Source of the DNA: Clusia tigrina
Taxonomy: Eukaryota; Arthropoda; Insecta; Diptera; Clusiidae
Assembly (NCBI GenBank): GCA_920105625.2
Contig: OV050033.1
Coordinates: forward strand, 117,513,700-117,577,699
Reading direction: 5' to 3'
DNA length: 64,000 nt
Shown here piece by piece: positions 1 to 11,550 of this stretch (position 1 is the first letter of the stretch; the number at the start of each line of letters is the position of its first letter). The notes beneath the pieces were generated by a model. It was not told the origin of the DNA. It did no database searches and saw nothing but the letters and a program-made list of their open reading frames with translations. Made by a program: the position numbers and the translations under genes.

Positions 1-587
1 CATAAAACCTTGAAATTTTGTAACAATAAAGTACTCGAGACTCCACCAATTTAAGCTATCGCTCAAAGCTGTGCTACCCTTGAGTCCCAAATCAAACACT
101 GATAAAACTTCAAATGGCCCTAACTTCTATACGGCACGTCCTACACCTATCAAAGTTTGCAACATACAAATGCTTGTAACTTTTTACTGGAGCGTCATAA
201 AACCTTGAAATTTTGTAACAATAAAGTACTCAAGCCTCTTGTCAATTTAAGCTATCGCTCAAAGCTATGCTACCCTTGAGTCCCAAATCAAACACTGATA
301 AAACTTCAAATGGCCCTAACTTCTATACGGCACGTCCTACACCTATCAACGTGTGCAACATACAAATGCTTGTAACTTTTTACTGGAGCGTCATAAAACC
401 TTGAAATTTTGTAACAATAAAGTACTCGAGACTCTTGTCAATTTAAGTTATCGCTCAAAGCGGTGCTACCCTTGAGTCCCAAATCAAACACTGATAAAAC
501 TTCAAATGGCCCTAACTTCTATACGGCACGTCCTACACCTATCAAAGTTTGCAACATACAAATGCTTGTAACTTTTTACTGGAGCGT

Positions 588-2149
588 CATAAAACCTTGA
601 AATTTTGTAACAATAAAGTACTCAAGCCTCTTGTCAATTTAAGCTATCGCTCAAAGCTATGCTACCCTTGAGTCCCAAATCAAACACTGATAAAACTTCA
701 AATGGCCCTAAATTCCATACGGCACGTCCTACACCTATCAAAGTTTGCAACATACAAATGCTTGTGACTTTTTACTGGAGCGTCATAAAACCTTGAAATT
801 TTGTAACAATAAAGTACTCGAGCCTCTTGTCAATTTAAGCCATCGCTCAAAGCTATGCTACCCTTGAGTCCCAAATCAAACACTGATAAAACTTCAAATG
901 GCCCTAACTTCTATACGGCACTTCCTACACCTATCAAAGTTTTCAACATACTTGTAACTTTTTACTGGAGCGTCATAAAACCTTGAAATTTTGTAACAAT
1001 AAAGTACTCGAGACTTTTGTCAATTTAAGCTATCGCTCAAAGCTGTGCTACCCTTGAGTCCCAAATCAAACACTGATAAAACTTCAAATTGCCCTAACTT
1101 CTATACAGCACGTCCTACACCTATCAAAGTTTGCAACATACAAATGCTTGTAACTTTTTACTGGAGCGTCATAAAACCTTGAAATTTTGTAACAATAAAG
1201 CACTCGAGCCTCATGTCAATTTAAGCTATCGCTCAAAGCTATGCAACCCTTGAGTCCCAAATCAAACACTGATAAAACTTCAAATGGCCCTAACTTCTAT
1301 ACGGCACGTCCTACACCTATCAAAGTTTTCAACATACAAATGCTTGTAACTTTTTACTGGAGCGTCATAAAACCTTGAAATTTTGTAACAATAAAGTACT
1401 CGAGACTTTTGTCAATTTAAGCTATCGCTCAAAGCTGTGCTACCATTGAGTCCCAAATCAAACACTGATAAAACTTCAAATTGCCCTAACTTCTATACAG
1501 CACGTCCTACACCTATCAAAGTTTGCAACATACAAATGCTTGTAACTTTTTACTGGAGCGTCATAAAACCTAGAAATTTTGTAACAATAAAGCACTCGAG
1601 CCTCATGTCAATTTAAGCTATCGCTCAAAGCTATGCAACCCTTGAGTCCCAAATCAAACACTGAAAAAACTTTAAATGGCCCTAACTTCTATACGGCACG
1701 TCCTACACCTATCAAAGTGTGCAACATACAAATGCTTGTAACTTTTTACTGGAGCGTCATAAAACCTTGAAATTTTGTAACAATAAAGTACTCGAGACTC
1801 TTGTCAATTTAAGCTATCGCTCAAAGCTGTGCTACCCTTGAGTCCCAAATCAAACACTGATAAAACTTCAAATTGCCCTAACTTCCATACTGCACGTCCT
1901 ACACCTATCAACGTTTGCAACATACAAATGCTTGTAACTTTTTACTGGAGCGTCATAAAACCTTGAAATTTTGTAACAATAAAGCATTCGAGCCTCTTGT
2001 CAATTTAAGCTATCGCTCAAAGCTGTGCTACCCTTGAGTCCCAAATCAAACACTGATAAAACTTCAAATGGCCCTAACTTCTATACGGCACGTCCTACAC
2101 CTATCAAAGTTTGCAACATACAAATGCTTGTAACTTTTTACTGGAGCGT
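588..2149 (+). repeat. Domain-1 HOR unit, 8 monomers
   Basis: The monomer order is I (588), A (784), B (974), C (1170), D (1366), C' (1562), an E-like unit (1758) and an H-like unit with gcattcgag (1954). The block is 1562 bp because unit A at 784 lacks 6 bp (caaatg, near 951). The next block begins with another type I unit at 2150. Confidence 0.75.
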
Positions 2150-3715
2150 CATAAAACCTTGAAATTTTGTAGCAATAAAGTACTCGAGCCTCTTGTCAAT
2201 TTAAGCTATCGCTCAAAGCTATGCTACCCTTGAGTCCCAAATCAAACACTGATAAAACTTCAAATGGCCCTATATTCCATACGGCACGTCCTACACCTAT
2301 CAAAGTTTGCAACATACAAATGCTTGTGACTTTTTACTGGAGCGTCATAAAACCTTGAAATTTTGTAACAATAAAGTACTCGAGCCTCTTGTCAATTTAA
2401 GCCATCGCTCAAAGCTATGCTACCCTTTAGTCCCAAATCAAACACTGATAAAACTTCAAATGGCCCTAACTTCTATACGGCACGTCCTACACCTATCAAA
2501 GTTTTCAACATACAAATGCTTGTAACTTTTTACTGGAGCGTCATAAAACCTTGAAATTTTGTAACAATAAAGTACTCGAGACTTTTGTCAATTTAAGCTA
2601 TCGCTCAAAGCTGTGCTACCCTTGAGTCCCAAATCAAACACTGATAAAACTTCAAATTGTCCTAACTTCTATACAGCACGTCCTACACCTATCAAAGTTT
2701 GCAACATACAAATGCTTGTAACTTTTTACTGGAGCGTCATAAAACCTTGAAACTTTGTAACAATAAAGCACTCGAGCCTCATGTCAATTTAAGCTATCGC
2801 TCAAAGCTATGCAACCCTTGAGTCCCAAATCAAACACTGAAAAAACTTTAAATGGCCCTAACTTCTATACGGCATGTCCTACACCTATCAAAGTGTGCAA
2901 CATACAAATGCTTGTAACTTTTTCTTGGAGCGTCATAAAACCTTGAAATTTTGTAACAATAAAGTACTCGAGACTCTCGTCAATTTAAGCTATCGCTCAA
3001 AGCTGTGCTACCCTTGAGTCCCAAATCAAACACTGATAAAACTTCAAATTGCCCTAACTTCTATACAGCACGTCCTATACCTATCAAAGTTTGCAACATA
3101 CAAATGCTTGTAACTTTTTTCTGGAGCGTCATAAAACCTTGAAATTTTGTAACAATAAAGCACTCGAGCCTCTTGTCAATTTAAGCTATCGCTCAAAGCT
3201 ATGCAACCCTTGAGTCCCAAATCAAACACTGAAAAAACTTCAAATGGCCCTAACTTCTATACGGCACGTCCTGCACCTATCAAAGTTTGCAACATACAAA
3301 TGCTTGTAACTTTTTACTGGTGTGTCATAAAACCTTGAAATTTTGTAACAATAAAGTACTCGAGCCTCTTGTCAATTTAAGCTATCGCTCAAAGCTATGC
3401 TACCCTTGAGTCCCAAATCAAACACTGATAAAACTTCAAATGGCCCTAAATTCCATACGGCACCTTCTACACCTATCAACGTTTGCAACATACAAATGCT
3501 TGTAACTTTTTACTGGAGCGTCATAAAACCTTGAAATTTTGTAACAATAAAGTACTCGAGACTCTTGTCAATTTAAGCTATCGCTCAAAGCTGTGCTACC
3601 CTTGAGTCCCAAATCAAACACTGATAAAACTTCAAATGGCCCTAACTTCTATACGGCACGTCCTACACCTATCAAAGTTTGCAACATACAAATGCTTGTA
3701 ACTTTTTACTGGAGT
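2150..3715 (+). repeat. Domain-1 HOR unit, 8 monomers
   Basis: The order is I (2150), A (2346), B (2542), C' (2738), E (2934), F (3130), G (3326) and H (3522). Unit H ends in ggagtcat, a 2-bp deletion of the usual ggagcgtcat, so the block is 1566 bp. The same 2-bp deletion recurs at the ends of the H units starting at 5284 and 9985, which marks all three as copies. Confidence 0.78.
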
Positions 3716-5477
3716 CATAAAACCTTGAAATTTTGTAACAATAAAGTACTCGCGCCTCTTGTCAATTTAAGCTATCGCTCAAAGCTATGCTACCCTTGAG
3801 TCCCAAATCAAACACTGATAAAACTTCAAATGGCCCTAAATTCCATACGGCACGTCCTACACCTATCATAGTTTGCAACATACAAATGCTTGTGACTTTT
3901 TACTGGAGCGTCATAAAACCTTGAAATTTTGTAACAATAAAGTACTCGAGCCTCTTGTCAATTTAAGCCATCGCTCAAAGCTATGCTACCCTTGAGTCCC
4001 AAATCAAACACTGATAAAACTTCAAATGGCCCTAACTTTTATACGGCACGTCCTACACCTATCAAAGTTTTCAACATACAAATGCTTGTAACTTTTTACT
4101 GGAGCGTCATAAAACCTTGAAATTTTGTAACAATAAAGTACTCGAGACTTTTGTCAATTTAAACTATCGCTCAAAGCTGTGCTACCCTTGAGTCCCAAAT
4201 CAAACACTGATAAAACTTCAAATTGTCCTAACTTCTATACAGCACGTCCTACACCTATCAAAGTTTGCAACATACAAATGCTTGTAACTTTTTACTGGAG
4301 CGTCATAAAACCTTGAAATTTTGTAACAATAAAGCACTCGAGCCTCATGTCAATTTAAGCTATCGCTCAAAGCTATGCAACCCTTGAGTCCCAAATCAAA
4401 CACTGATAAAACTTCAAATGGCCCTAACTTCTATACGGCACGTCCTACACCTATCAAAGTTTTCAACATACAAATGCTTGTAACTTTTTACTGGAGCGTC
4501 ATAAAACCTTGAAATTTTGTAACAATAAAGTACTCGAGACTTTTGTCAATTTAAGCTATCGCTCAAAGCTGTGCTACCCTTGAGTCCCAAATCAAACACT
4601 GATAAAACTTCAAATTGCCCTAACTTACATACAGCACGTCCTACACCTATCAAAGTTTGCAACATACAAATGCTTGTAACTTTTTACTGGAGCGTCATAA
4701 AACCTTGAAATTTTGTAACAATAAAGTACTCGAGACTTTTGTCAATTTAAGCTATCGCTCAAAGCTGTGCTACCCTTGAGTCCCAAATCAAACACTGAAA
4801 AGACTTCAAATGGCCCTAACTTCTATACGGCACGTCCTGCACCTATCAAAGTTTGCAACATACAAATGCTTGTAACTTTTTACTGGTGTGTCATAAAACC
4901 TTGAAATTTTGTAACAATAAAGTACTCGAGCCTCTTGTCAATTTAAGCTATCGCTCAAAGCTATGCTACCCTTGAGTCCCAAATCAAACACTGATAAAAC
5001 TTCAAATGGCCCTAAATTCCATACGGCACGTCCTATACCTATCAAAGTTTGCAACATACAAATGCTTGTAACTTTTTTCTGGAGCGTCATAAAACCTTGA
5101 AATTTTGTAACAATAAAGCACTCGAGCCTCTTGTCAATTTAAGCTATCGCTCAAAGCTATGCAACCCTTGAGTCCCAAATCAAACACTGAAAAAACTTCA
5201 AATGGCCCTAACTTCTATACGGCACCTTCTACACCTATCAACGTTTGCAACATACAAATGCTTGTAACTTTTTACTGGAGCGTCATAAAACCTTGAAATT
5301 TTGTAACAATAAAGTACTCGAGACTCTTGTCAATTTAAGCTATCGCTCAAAGCTGTGCTACCCTTGAGTCCCAAATCAAACACTGATAAAACTTCAAATG
5401 GCCCTAACTTCTATACGGCACATCCTACACCTATCAAAGTTTGCAACATACAAATGCTTGTAACTTTTTACTGGAGT
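3716..5477 (+). repeat. Domain-1 HOR unit, 9 monomers
   Basis: The order is I (3716), A (3912), B (4108), C (4304), D (4500, aacttacat), J (4696, gaaaagac), then two chimaeric units at 4892 and 5088 in place of a single G, and H (5284). The segment 3912-5087 shares private variants (aattgtcc, aacttacat, gaaaagac, tggtgtgtc) with 7634-8808, so these are copies 3722 bp apart. Confidence 0.78.
4892..5283 (+). repeat. Two chimaeric monomers replacing a single G unit
   Basis: The unit at 4892 starts as type G (preceded by tggtgtgtc, gagcctc, aaattcc) and ends as type E (cctatacc, ttttttctgg). The unit at 5088 starts as type F (gcactcgag, atgcaac, aaaaaacttc) and ends as type G (ggcaccttc, aacgtttgc). 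This equals a G unit with one unit length of E-F sequence inserted near its tacggcac word. Intact E, F and G units are at 9397, 9593 and 9789. Confidence 0.78.
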
Positions 5478-6065
5478 CATAAAACCTTGAAATTTTGTAA
5501 CAATAAAGTACTCGAGCCTCTTGTCAATTTAAGCTATCGCTCAAAGCTATGCTACCCTTGAGTCCCAAATCAAACACTGATAAAACTTCAAATGGCCCTA
5601 AATTCCATACGGCACGTCCTACACCTATCATAGTTTGCAACATACAAATGCTTGTGACTTTTTACTGGAGCGTCATAAAACCTTGAAATTTTGTAACAAT
5701 AAAGTACTCGAGCCTCTTGTCAATTTAAGCCATCGCTCAAAGCTATGCTACCCTTGAGTCCCAAATCAAACACTGATAAAACTTCAAATGGCCCTAACTT
5801 CTATACGGCACGTCCTACACCTATCAAAGTTTTCAACATACAAATGCTTGTAACTTTTTACTGGAGCGTCATAAAACCTTGAAATTTTGTAACAATAAAG
5901 TACTCGAGACTTTTGTCAATTTAAACTATCGCTCAAAGCTGTGCTACCCTTGAGTCCCAAATCAAACACTGATAAAACTTCAAATTGCCCTAACTTCTAT
6001 ACAGCACGTCCTACACCTATCAAAGTTTGCAACATACAAATGCTTGTAACTTTTTACTGGAGCGT

Positions 6066-6261
6066 CATAAAACCTTGAAATTTTGTAACAATAAAGCACT
6101 CGAGCCTCATGTCAATTTAAGCTATCGCTCAAAGCTATGCAACCCTTGAGTCCCAAATCAAACACTGATAAAACTTCAAATGGCCCTAACTTCTATACGG
6201 CACGTCCTACACCTATCAAAGTTTGCAACATACAAATGCTTGTGACTTTTTACTGGAGCGT
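6066..6261 (+). repeat. Hybrid monomer: type C left, type I right
   Basis: The left side is type C (gcactcgag, cctcatg, atgcaac, then aacttctatacgg). The right side is type I (caaagtttgcaac and gtgacttt rather than aaagttttc and gtaacttt). It is followed by a type A unit, as type I always is in this domain. The result is an extra C/I-A-B cycle at 6066-6653. Confidence 0.72.
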
Positions 6262-7633
6262 CATAAAACCTTGAAATTTTGTAACAATAAAGTACTCGAG
6301 CCTCTTGTCAATTTAAGCCATCGCTCAAAGCTATGCTACCCTTGAGTCCCAAATCAAACACTGATAAAACTTCAAATGGCCCTAACTTCTATACGGCACG
6401 TCCTACACCTATCAAAGTTTTCAACATACAAATGCTTGTAACTTTTTACTGGAGCGTCATAAAACCTTGAAATTTTGTAACAATAAAGTACTCGAGACTT
6501 TTGTCAATTTAAACTATCGCTCAAAGCTGTGCTACCCTTGAGTCCCAAATCAAACACTGATAAAACTTCAAATTGCCCTAACTTCTATACAGCACGTCCT
6601 ACACCTATCAAAGTTTGCAACATACAAATGCTTGTAACTTTTTACTGGAGCGTCATAAAACCTTGAAATTTTGTAACAATAAAGCACTCGAGCCTCATGT
6701 CAATTTAAGCTATCGCTCAAAGCTATGCAACCCTTGAGTCCCAAATCAAACACTGATAAAACTTCAAATGGCCCTAACTTCTATACGGCACGTCCTACAC
6801 CTATCAAAGTTTTCAACATACAAATGCTTGTAACTTTTTACTGGAGCGTCATAAAACCTTGAAATTTTGTAACAATAAAGTACTCGAGACTTTTGTCAAT
6901 TTAAGCTATCGCTCAAAGCTGTGCTACCCTTGAGTCCCAAATCAAACACTGATAAAACTTCAAATTGCCCTAACTTCTATACAGCACGTCCTACACCTAT
7001 CAAAGTTTGCAACATACAAATGTTTGTAACTTTTTACTGGAGCGTCATAAAACCTTGAAATTTTGTAACAATAAAGTACTCGAGACTTTTGTCAATTTAA
7101 GCTATCGCTCAAAGCTATGCTACCCTTGAGTCCCAAATCAAACACTGATAAAACTTCAAATTGCCCTAACTTCTATACAGCACGTCCTACACCTATCAAA
7201 GTTTGCAACATACAAATGCTTGTAACTTTTTACTGGAGCGTCATAAAACCTTGAAATTTTGTAACAATAAAGCACTCGAGCCTCATGTCAATTTAAGCTA
7301 TCGCTCAAAGCTATGCAACCCTTGAGTCCCAAATCAAACACTGAAAAAACTTTAAATGGCCCTAACTTCTATACGGCATGTCCTACACCTATCAAAGTGT
7401 GCAACATACAAATGCTTGTAACTTTTTACTGGAGCGTCATAAAACCTTGAAATTTTGTAACAATAAAGTACTCGAGACTCTTGTCAATTTAAGCTATCGC
7501 TCAAAGCTGTGCTACCCTTGAGTCCCAAATCAAACACTGATAAAACTTCAAATTGCCCTAACTTCTATACAGCACGTCCTATACCTATCAAAGTTTGCAA
7601 CATACAAATGCTTGTAACTTTTTTCTGGAGCGT

Positions 7634-8808
7634 CATAAAACCTTGAAATTTTGTAACAATAAAGTACTCGAGCCTCTTGTCAATTTAAGCCATCGCTCAA
7701 AGCTATGCTACCCTTGAGTCCCAAATCAAACACTGATAAAACTTCAAATGGCCCTAACTTCTATACGGCACGTCCTACACCTATCAAAGTTTTCAACATA
7801 CAAATGCTTGTAACTTTTTACTGGAGCGTCATAAAACCTTGAAATTTTGTAACAATAAAGTACTCGAGACTTTTGTCAATTTAAACTATCGCTCAAAGCT
7901 GTGCTACCCTTGAGTCCCAAATCAAACACTGATAAAACTTCAAATTGTCCTAACTTCTATACAGCACGTCCTACACCTATCAAAGTTTGCAACATACAAA
8001 TGCTTGTAACTTTTTACTGGAGCGTCATAAAACCTTGAAATTTTGTAACAATAAAGCACTCGAGCCTCATGTCAATTTAAGCTATCGCTCAAAGCTATGC
8101 AACCCTTGAGTCCCAAATCAAACACTGATAAAACTTCAAATGGCCCTAACTTCTATACGGCACGTCCTACACCTATCAAAGTTTTCAACATACAAATGCT
8201 TGTAACTTTTTACTGGAGCGTCATAAAACCTTGAAATTTTGTAACAATAAAGTACTCGAGACTTTTGTCAATTTAAGCTATCGCTCAAAGCTGTGCTACC
8301 CTTGAGTCCCAAATCAAACACTGATAAAACTTCAAATTGCCCTAACTTACATACAGCACGTCCTACACCTATCAAAGTTTGCAACATACAAATGCTTGTA
8401 ACTTTTTACTGGAGCGTCATAAAACCTTGAAATTTTGTAACAATAAAGTACTCGAGACTTTTGTCAATTTAAGCTATCGCTCAAAGCTGTGCTACCCTTG
8501 AGTCCCAAATCAAACACTGAAAAGACTTCAAATGGCCCTAACTTCTATACGGCACGTCCTGCACCTATCAAAGTTTGCAACATACAAATGCTTGTAACTT
8601 TTTCTGGTGTGTCATAAAACCTTGAAATTTTGTAACAATAAAGTACTCGAGCCTCTTGTCAATTTAAGCTATCGCTCAAAGCTATGCTACCCTTGAGTCC
8701 CAAATCAAACACTGATAAAACTTCAAATGGCCCTAAATTCCATACGGCACGTCCTACACCTATCAACGTTTGCAACATACAAATGCTTGTAACTTTTTAC
8801 TGGAGCGT
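7634..8808 (+). repeat. Second copy of the A-B-C-D-J-G block of 3912-5087
   Basis: Units start at 7634, 7830, 8026, 8222, 8418 and 8613 and repeat the order A-B-C-D-J-G, including aattgtcc in B, aacttacat in D and gaaaagac in J. Unit 8418 has lost one base (tttttctggtgtgtc), a private change. It is followed by the consensus-like H unit at 8809 and by a block (9005-9592) that repeats 7046-7633. Confidence 0.75.
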
Positions 8809-8837
8809 CATAAAACCTTGAAATTTTGTAACAATAA

Positions 8838-8850
8838 AGTACTCGAGACT
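8838..8850. other. Imperfect dyad over ScaI/XhoI sites (unit positions 30-42)
   Basis: AGTACTCGAGACT is a palindrome centred on CTCGAG with one unpaired A in the left arm (AGT-a-CTCGAG-ACT). The CTCGAG core is kept in nearly all units, so XhoI should cut the array to a 196-bp ladder. Units seen to lose it include those starting at 196 and 588 (ctcaag), 1954 (attcga), 3716 (ctcgcg), 18582 (tcgacc), 24656 (cttgag), 25048 (agtcga) and 25237 (aatcga). The outer ACT arm is present only in the gagact subtypes. A role in protein binding or cruciform formation is speculation. Confidence 0.6.
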
Positions 8851-8870
8851 CTTGTCAATTTAAGCTATCG

Positions 8871-8893
8871 CTCAAAGCTGTGCTACCCTTGAG
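8871..8893. other. Potential hairpin with variable triloop (unit positions 63-85)
   Basis: CTCAA (63-67) can pair with TTGAG (81-85), and AGC (68-70) with GCT (74-76), leaving a triloop at 71-73 and a 4-nt bulge ACCC (77-80). The triloop differs between common subtypes (TGT, TAT, AAT, TGG, GGT) while AGC and GCT stay paired. Other subtypes break one arm: GGT or GCA in place of GCT, and cttaag or ttgtat in place of the outer arm. The pairing is seen in the sequence. Any structural or functional meaning is inference. Confidence 0.4.
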
Positions 8894-11550
8894 TCCCAAA
8901 TCAAACACTGATAAAACTTCAAATGGCCCTAACTTCTATACGGCACGTCCTACACCTATCAAAGTTTGCAACATACAAATGCTTGTAACTTTTTACTGGA
9001 GCGTCATAAAACCTTGAAATTTTGTAACAATAAAGTACTCGAGACTTTTGTCAATTTAAGCTATCGCTCAAAGCTATGCTACCCTTGAGTCCCAAATCAA
9101 ACACTGATAAAACTTCAAATTGCCCTAACTTCTATACAGCACGTCCTACACCTATCAAAGTTTGCAACATACAAATGCTTGTAACTTTTTACTGGAGCGT
9201 CATAAAACCTTGAAATTTTGTAACAATAAAGCACTCGAGCCTCATGTCAATTTAAGCTATCGCTCAAAGCTATGCAACCCTTGAGTCCCAAATCAAACAC
9301 TGAAAAAACTTTAAATGGCCCTAACTTCTATACGGCATGTCCTACACCTATCAAAGTGTGCAACATACAAATGCTTGTAACTTTTTACTGGAGCGTCATA
9401 AAACCTTGAAATTTTGTAACAATAAAGTACTCGAGACTCTTGTCAATTTAAGCTATCGCTCAAAGCTGTGCTACCCTTGAGTCCCAAATCAAACACTGAT
9501 AAAACTTCAAATTGCCCTAACTTCTATACAGCACGTCCTATACCTATCAAAGTTTGCAACATACAAATGCTTGTAACTTTTTTCTGGAGCGTCATAAAAC
9601 CTTGAAATTTTGTAACAATAAAGCACTCGAGCCTCTTGTCAATTTAAGCTATCGCTCAAAGCTATGCAACCCTTGAGTCCCAAATCAAACACTGAAAAAA
9701 CTTCAAATGGCCCTAACTTCTATACGGCACGTCCTGCACCTATCAAAGTTTGCAACATACAAATGCTTGTAACTTTTTACTGGTGTGTCATAAAACCTTG
9801 AAATTTTGTAACAATAAAGTACTCGAGCCTCTTGTCAATTTAAGCTATCGCTCAAAGCTATGCTACCCTTGAGTCCCAAATCAAACACTGATAAAACTTC
9901 AAATGGCCCTAAATTCCATACGGCACCTTCTACACCTATCAACGTTTGCAACATACAAATGCTTGTAACTTTTTACTGGAGCGTCATAAAACCTTGAAAT
10001 TTTGTAACAATAAAGTACTCGAGACTCTTGTCAATTTAAGCTATCGCTCAAAGCTGTGCTACCCTTGAGTCCCAAATCAAACACTGATAAAACTTCAAAT
10101 GGCCCTAACTTCTATACGGCACATCCTACACCTATCAAAGTTTGCAACATACAAATGCTTGTAACTTTTTACTGGAGTCATAAAACCTTGAAATTTTGTA
10201 ACAATAAAGTACTCGAGCCTCTTGTCAATTTAAGCTATCGCTCAAAGCTATGCTACCCTTGAGTCCCAAATCAAACACTGATAAAACTTCAAATGGCCCT
10301 AAATTCCATACGGCACGTCCTACACCTATCATAGTTTGCAACATACAAATGCTTGTGACTTTTTACTGGAGCGTCATAAAACCTTGAAATTTTGTAACAA
10401 TAAAGTACTCGAGCCTCTTGTCAATTTAAGCCATCGCTCAAAGCTATGCTACCCTTGAGTCCCAAATCAAACACTGATAAAACTTCAAATGGCCCTAACT
10501 TCTATACGGCACGTCCTACACCTATCAAAGTTTTCAACATACAAATGCTTGTAACTTTTTACTGGAGCGTCATAAAACCTTGAAATTTTGTAACAATAAA
10601 GTACTCGAGACTTTTGTCAATTTAAACTATCGCTCAAAGCTGTGCTACCCTTGAGTCCCAAATCAAACACTGATAAGACTTCAAATTGCCCTAACTTCTA
10701 TACAGCACGTCCTACACCTATCAAAGTTTGCAACATACAAATGCTTGTAACTTTTTACTGGAGCGTCATAAAACCTTGAAATTTTGTAACAATAAAGCAC
10801 TCGAGCCTCATGTCAATTTAAGCTATCGCTCAAAGCTATGCAACCCTTGAGTCCCAAATCAAACACTGATAAAACTTCAAATGGCCCTAACTTCTATACG
10901 GCACGTCCTACACCTATCAAAGTTTTCAACATACAAATGCTTGTAACTTTTTACTGGAGCGTCATAAAACCTTGAAATTTTGTAACAATAAAGTACTCGA
11001 GACTTTTGTCAATTTAAGCTATCGCTCAAAGCTGTGCTACCCTTGAGTCCCAAATCAAACACTGATAAAACTTCAAATTGCCCTAACTTCTATACAGCAC
11101 GTCCTACACCTATCAAAGTTTGCAACATACAAATGCTTGTAACTTTTTACTGGAGCGTCATAAAACCTTGAAATTTTGTAACAATAAAGTACTCGAGACT
11201 TTTGTCAATTTAAGCTATCGCTCAAAGCTGTGCTACCCTTGAGTCCCAAATCAAACACTGAAAAAACTTCAAATGGCCCTAACTTCTATACGGCACGTCC
11301 TGCACCTATCACAGTTTGCAACATACAAATGCTTGTAACTTTTTACTGGTGTGTCATAAAACCTTGAAATTTTGTAACAATAAAGTACTCGAGCCTCTTG
11401 TCAATTTAAGCTATCGCTCAAAGCTATGCTACCCTTGAGTCCCAAATCAAACACTGATAAAACTTCAAATGGCCCTAACTTCTATACGGCACGTCCTACA
11501 CCTATCAAAGTTTGCAACATACAAATGCTTGTAACTTTTTACTGGAGCGT

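Larger units (their letters stand above)
8809..9004 (+). repeat. Representative satellite monomer matching the majority consensus
   Basis: This unit matches the majority base at every position as far as I can judge and serves as the coordinate reference (unit positions 1-196). It has 74 G+C of 196 (about 38%) and five CpG, at unit positions 36, 61, 133, 138 and 194. Landmarks in order: A/T-rich block 1-30; ScaI site AGTACT 30-35 overlapping XhoI site CTCGAG 34-39; the most variable stretch 40-90; A-rich words 90-115; tacggcacgtcc 131-142; caaagtttgcaac 152-164; cttgtaac 174-181; a five-T run 182-186; gagcgt 191-196. Frequent alternatives are gcctc for gactc (39-43), other triplets for TGT (71-73), aaattcc for aacttct (123-129), tatatgg or tacagc for tacggc (131-136), and caatat for caacat (161-166). 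Confidence 0.93.
1..11550 (+). repeat. Satellite domain 1: variable ~8-mer higher-order repeat
   Basis: Units here fall into recurring types. I: aaattcc with gtgacttt at the end. A: aagccat and aaagttttc. B: gagactttt, aattg(c/t)cc and cagcac. C: gcactcgag, cctcatg, atgcaac. D: like B, following C. C': as C but aaaaaacttta and aaagtgtgc. E: cctatacc and ttttttctgg. F: gcactcgag, cctcttg, aaaaaacttc. G: preceded by tggtgtgtc. H: gagactc ending ggagtcat or ggagcgtcat. J: gagactttt with gaaaagac or cctgcacc. The order I-A-B-C-D-(J or C'-E-F)-G-H recurs with insertions and deletions of whole units. Type I starts at 588, 2150, 3716, 5478 and 10179, giving spacings of 8, 8, 9 and 24 units after allowing for small deletions. 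No gene or foreign sequence is present. Confidence 0.85.

Noticed and set aside
1..195. The first unit with ctccaccaattt in place of ctcttgtcaattt, considered as an array boundary.
   Set aside because: Apart from this private 1-bp-shorter variant the unit is ordinary satellite, and the window edge is arbitrary. It is no evidence for the end of the array.
8871..8893. Rho-independent terminator or riboswitch-like hairpin at unit positions 63-85.
   Set aside because: The stem is short and bulged, no U-tract follows, and it recurs every 196 bp in a gene-free eukaryotic-type array.
8933..8950. CENP-B-box-like motif around cttctatacggcacgtcc.
   Set aside because: The required core spacing of TTCG, A and CGGG is not met on either strand in any common subtype I read.
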